Below are positions 38,103 to 38,942 of a DNA stretch of 38,942 nucleotides, in pieces. Position 1 is the first letter of the stretch. The number at the start of each line of letters is the position of its first letter. A program made the translations under genes and the position numbers. The DNA comes from an uncultured Lachnospiraceae bacterium (GTDB taxonomy: Bacteria; Bacillota; Clostridia; Lachnospirales; Lachnospiraceae), in contig CAKRPS010000022.1 in NCBI GenBank assembly GCA_934385475.1, positions 1-38,942 on the forward strand. Reading direction: 5' to 3'. The notes beneath the pieces are model-generated. The model searched no databases, was not told the origin of the DNA, and saw only the letters and a program-made list of their open reading frames with translations.

Positions 38103-38939
38103 ATGAGTTACAAAATCATTGTTGACAGTTGTTGTGAATTGCCTGAAAAATATAAAAAAGACCCGGCGTTTCAGATCGTCCCGTTAGGACTTGAAGTGGG
38201 AGACTACCGGATTGAGGATGACGAAAATTTTAACCAGAAGGAGTTTCTGGAAAAAGTGGCAGCCTATCCGCTCTGTCCGAAGTCGTATTGTCCTTCGCCG
38301 GAGAAGTATCGTGAGGCGTGCCGCACGGAGGCGGATGAGGTTTATATTATCACACTTTCTTCGCACCTGAGCGGAAGCTACAACAGCGCAGAGCTGGGGA
38401 AGGCTCTTTATAATGAAAAGTACGGAGACAAAAAGATCCATGTGATCGATTCCGAATCTGCAAGCTGCGGTGAAACACAGATTGCCATGAGGATATTGGA
38501 ATATAAAAAAAGAGGATATGACTTCGAGGAGACTGTAAAAAGAGCAGAGAGATTCCGAAGCAATCTGAAGACTTATTTTGTGCTGGACAATCTGGAGACA
38601 CTTCGCAAGAACGGAAGACTGACAGGTGTTAAGGCACTGGTTGCCTCCACTTTGAATATTAAGCCTGTCATGGTGGGAAATCATGGAGTGATCCAGCAGA
38701 AAGGGCAGGCGATCGGAATGCATAAGGCACTTGCCAAGATGGCAGACAGTCTGCTCGCGGAGGTGACGAATCCTGAAAAACGAACCCTGATGATCACACA
38801 CTGTAACTGTCCGGAGCGTGCGAAATATACGAAAGAACTGATGGAAAAGCGTGCGACATTCCGAAAGGTAGTCGTTATGGATACAGCCGGTATCAGCAGT
38901 ATGTACGCGAACGACGGCGGTATTATCATGACCCTATAG
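38103..38939 (+). CDS. DegV family fatty-acid-binding protein
   Basis: 278 residues, complete in the window. DegV (FakB-type) proteins bind a fatty acid for phosphorylation by FakA. It has KIIVDSCCELP, PLGLEV, SYCPSPEKYREA, ITLSSHLSGSYNSAELG, VIDSESASCG, the GRLTG loop in NLETLRKNGRLTGVKAL and KPVMVGNHGVI. TTTTGGAGG precedes the ATG. No fakA is in the window, which is usual because FakB genes are scattered. Confidence 0.93.
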   Translation: MSYKIIVDSCCELPEKYKKDPAFQIVPLGLEVGDYRIEDDENFNQKEFLEKVAAYPLCPKSYCPSPEKYREACRTEADEVYIITLSSHLSGSYNSAELGKALYNEKYGDKKIHVIDSESASCGETQIAMRILEYKKRGYDFEETVKRAERFRSNLKTYFVLDNLETLRKNGRLTGVKALVASTLNIKPVMVGNHGVIQQKGQAIGMHKALAKMADSLLAEVTNPEKRTLMITHCNCPERAKYTKELMEKRATFRKVVVMDTAGISSMYANDGGIIMTL

Positions 38940-38942
38940 AGC

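Noticed and set aside
1..38942. CRISPR arrays, tRNA genes and transposases
   Set aside because: No regularly spaced repeats, cloverleaf sequences or transposase motifs were found on reading either strand.

Overview
The window looks like a chromosomal segment of an endospore-forming Clostridia bacterium, most likely a Lachnospiraceae member. The evidence is the set of sporulation genes (gpr, spoIIP, sigK, spoVAD, spoVAE), strong purine-rich ribosome-binding sites, sigma-A promoters with TTGACA/TATAAT-like boxes, and several families that I associate with Lachnospiraceae: the DUF512 radical SAM protein, the DUF5721 protein, and a secreted protein paired with a LytTR regulator. No tRNA, rRNA, CRISPR array, transposase or phage gene was seen.

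Layout. 1-3700: the edge of a divergent LysR-type gene, then a PurF-like protein with a degenerate glutaminase site, a zinc-ribbon membrane protein and a TPM-domain membrane protein, closed by a bidirectional terminator shared with rpsT on the minus strand. 4100-10450: gpr, spoIIP, lepA, hemW and a sigK gene that lacks a pro-sequence. 10480-14490: a degenerate HD-GYP protein, then comM and dprA (DNA uptake and recombination). 14490-18440: an AT-richer accessory block with a small gene remnant, a secreted protein, a divergent LytTR-PAS regulator, a SAP-domain protein and a Fic protein. Three promoters in this block share one unusual sequence architecture. 18470-20280: a LexA-boxed Y-family DNA polymerase and a small partner gene. 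20300-22470: an Fe-S aldo/keto reductase and a CobW-type GTPase.

22485-29993 is the most interesting stretch: a tightly packed run of a DUF512 radical SAM protein, a TetM-like ribosomal GTPase fused to a Rae1/YacP-type NYN ribonuclease domain, a second NYN/PIN nuclease-like protein, a SUV3-like RNA helicase with a zinc ribbon, and an Sfp-type phosphopantetheinyl transferase. The middle three suggest a ribosome-linked RNA decay or surveillance module (inference).

30000-38942: spoVAD and spoVAE, each with a forespore-type promoter of the same geometry, but separated by a hybrid histidine kinase, a small unknown protein, RidA and a divergent shikimate kinase. Then comes an ECF sigma operon (apparently with a non-canonical start codon), a 197-nt hairpin-rich inverted-repeat element, a DUF5721 protein and a DegV fatty-acid-binding protein that ends just before the window edge.
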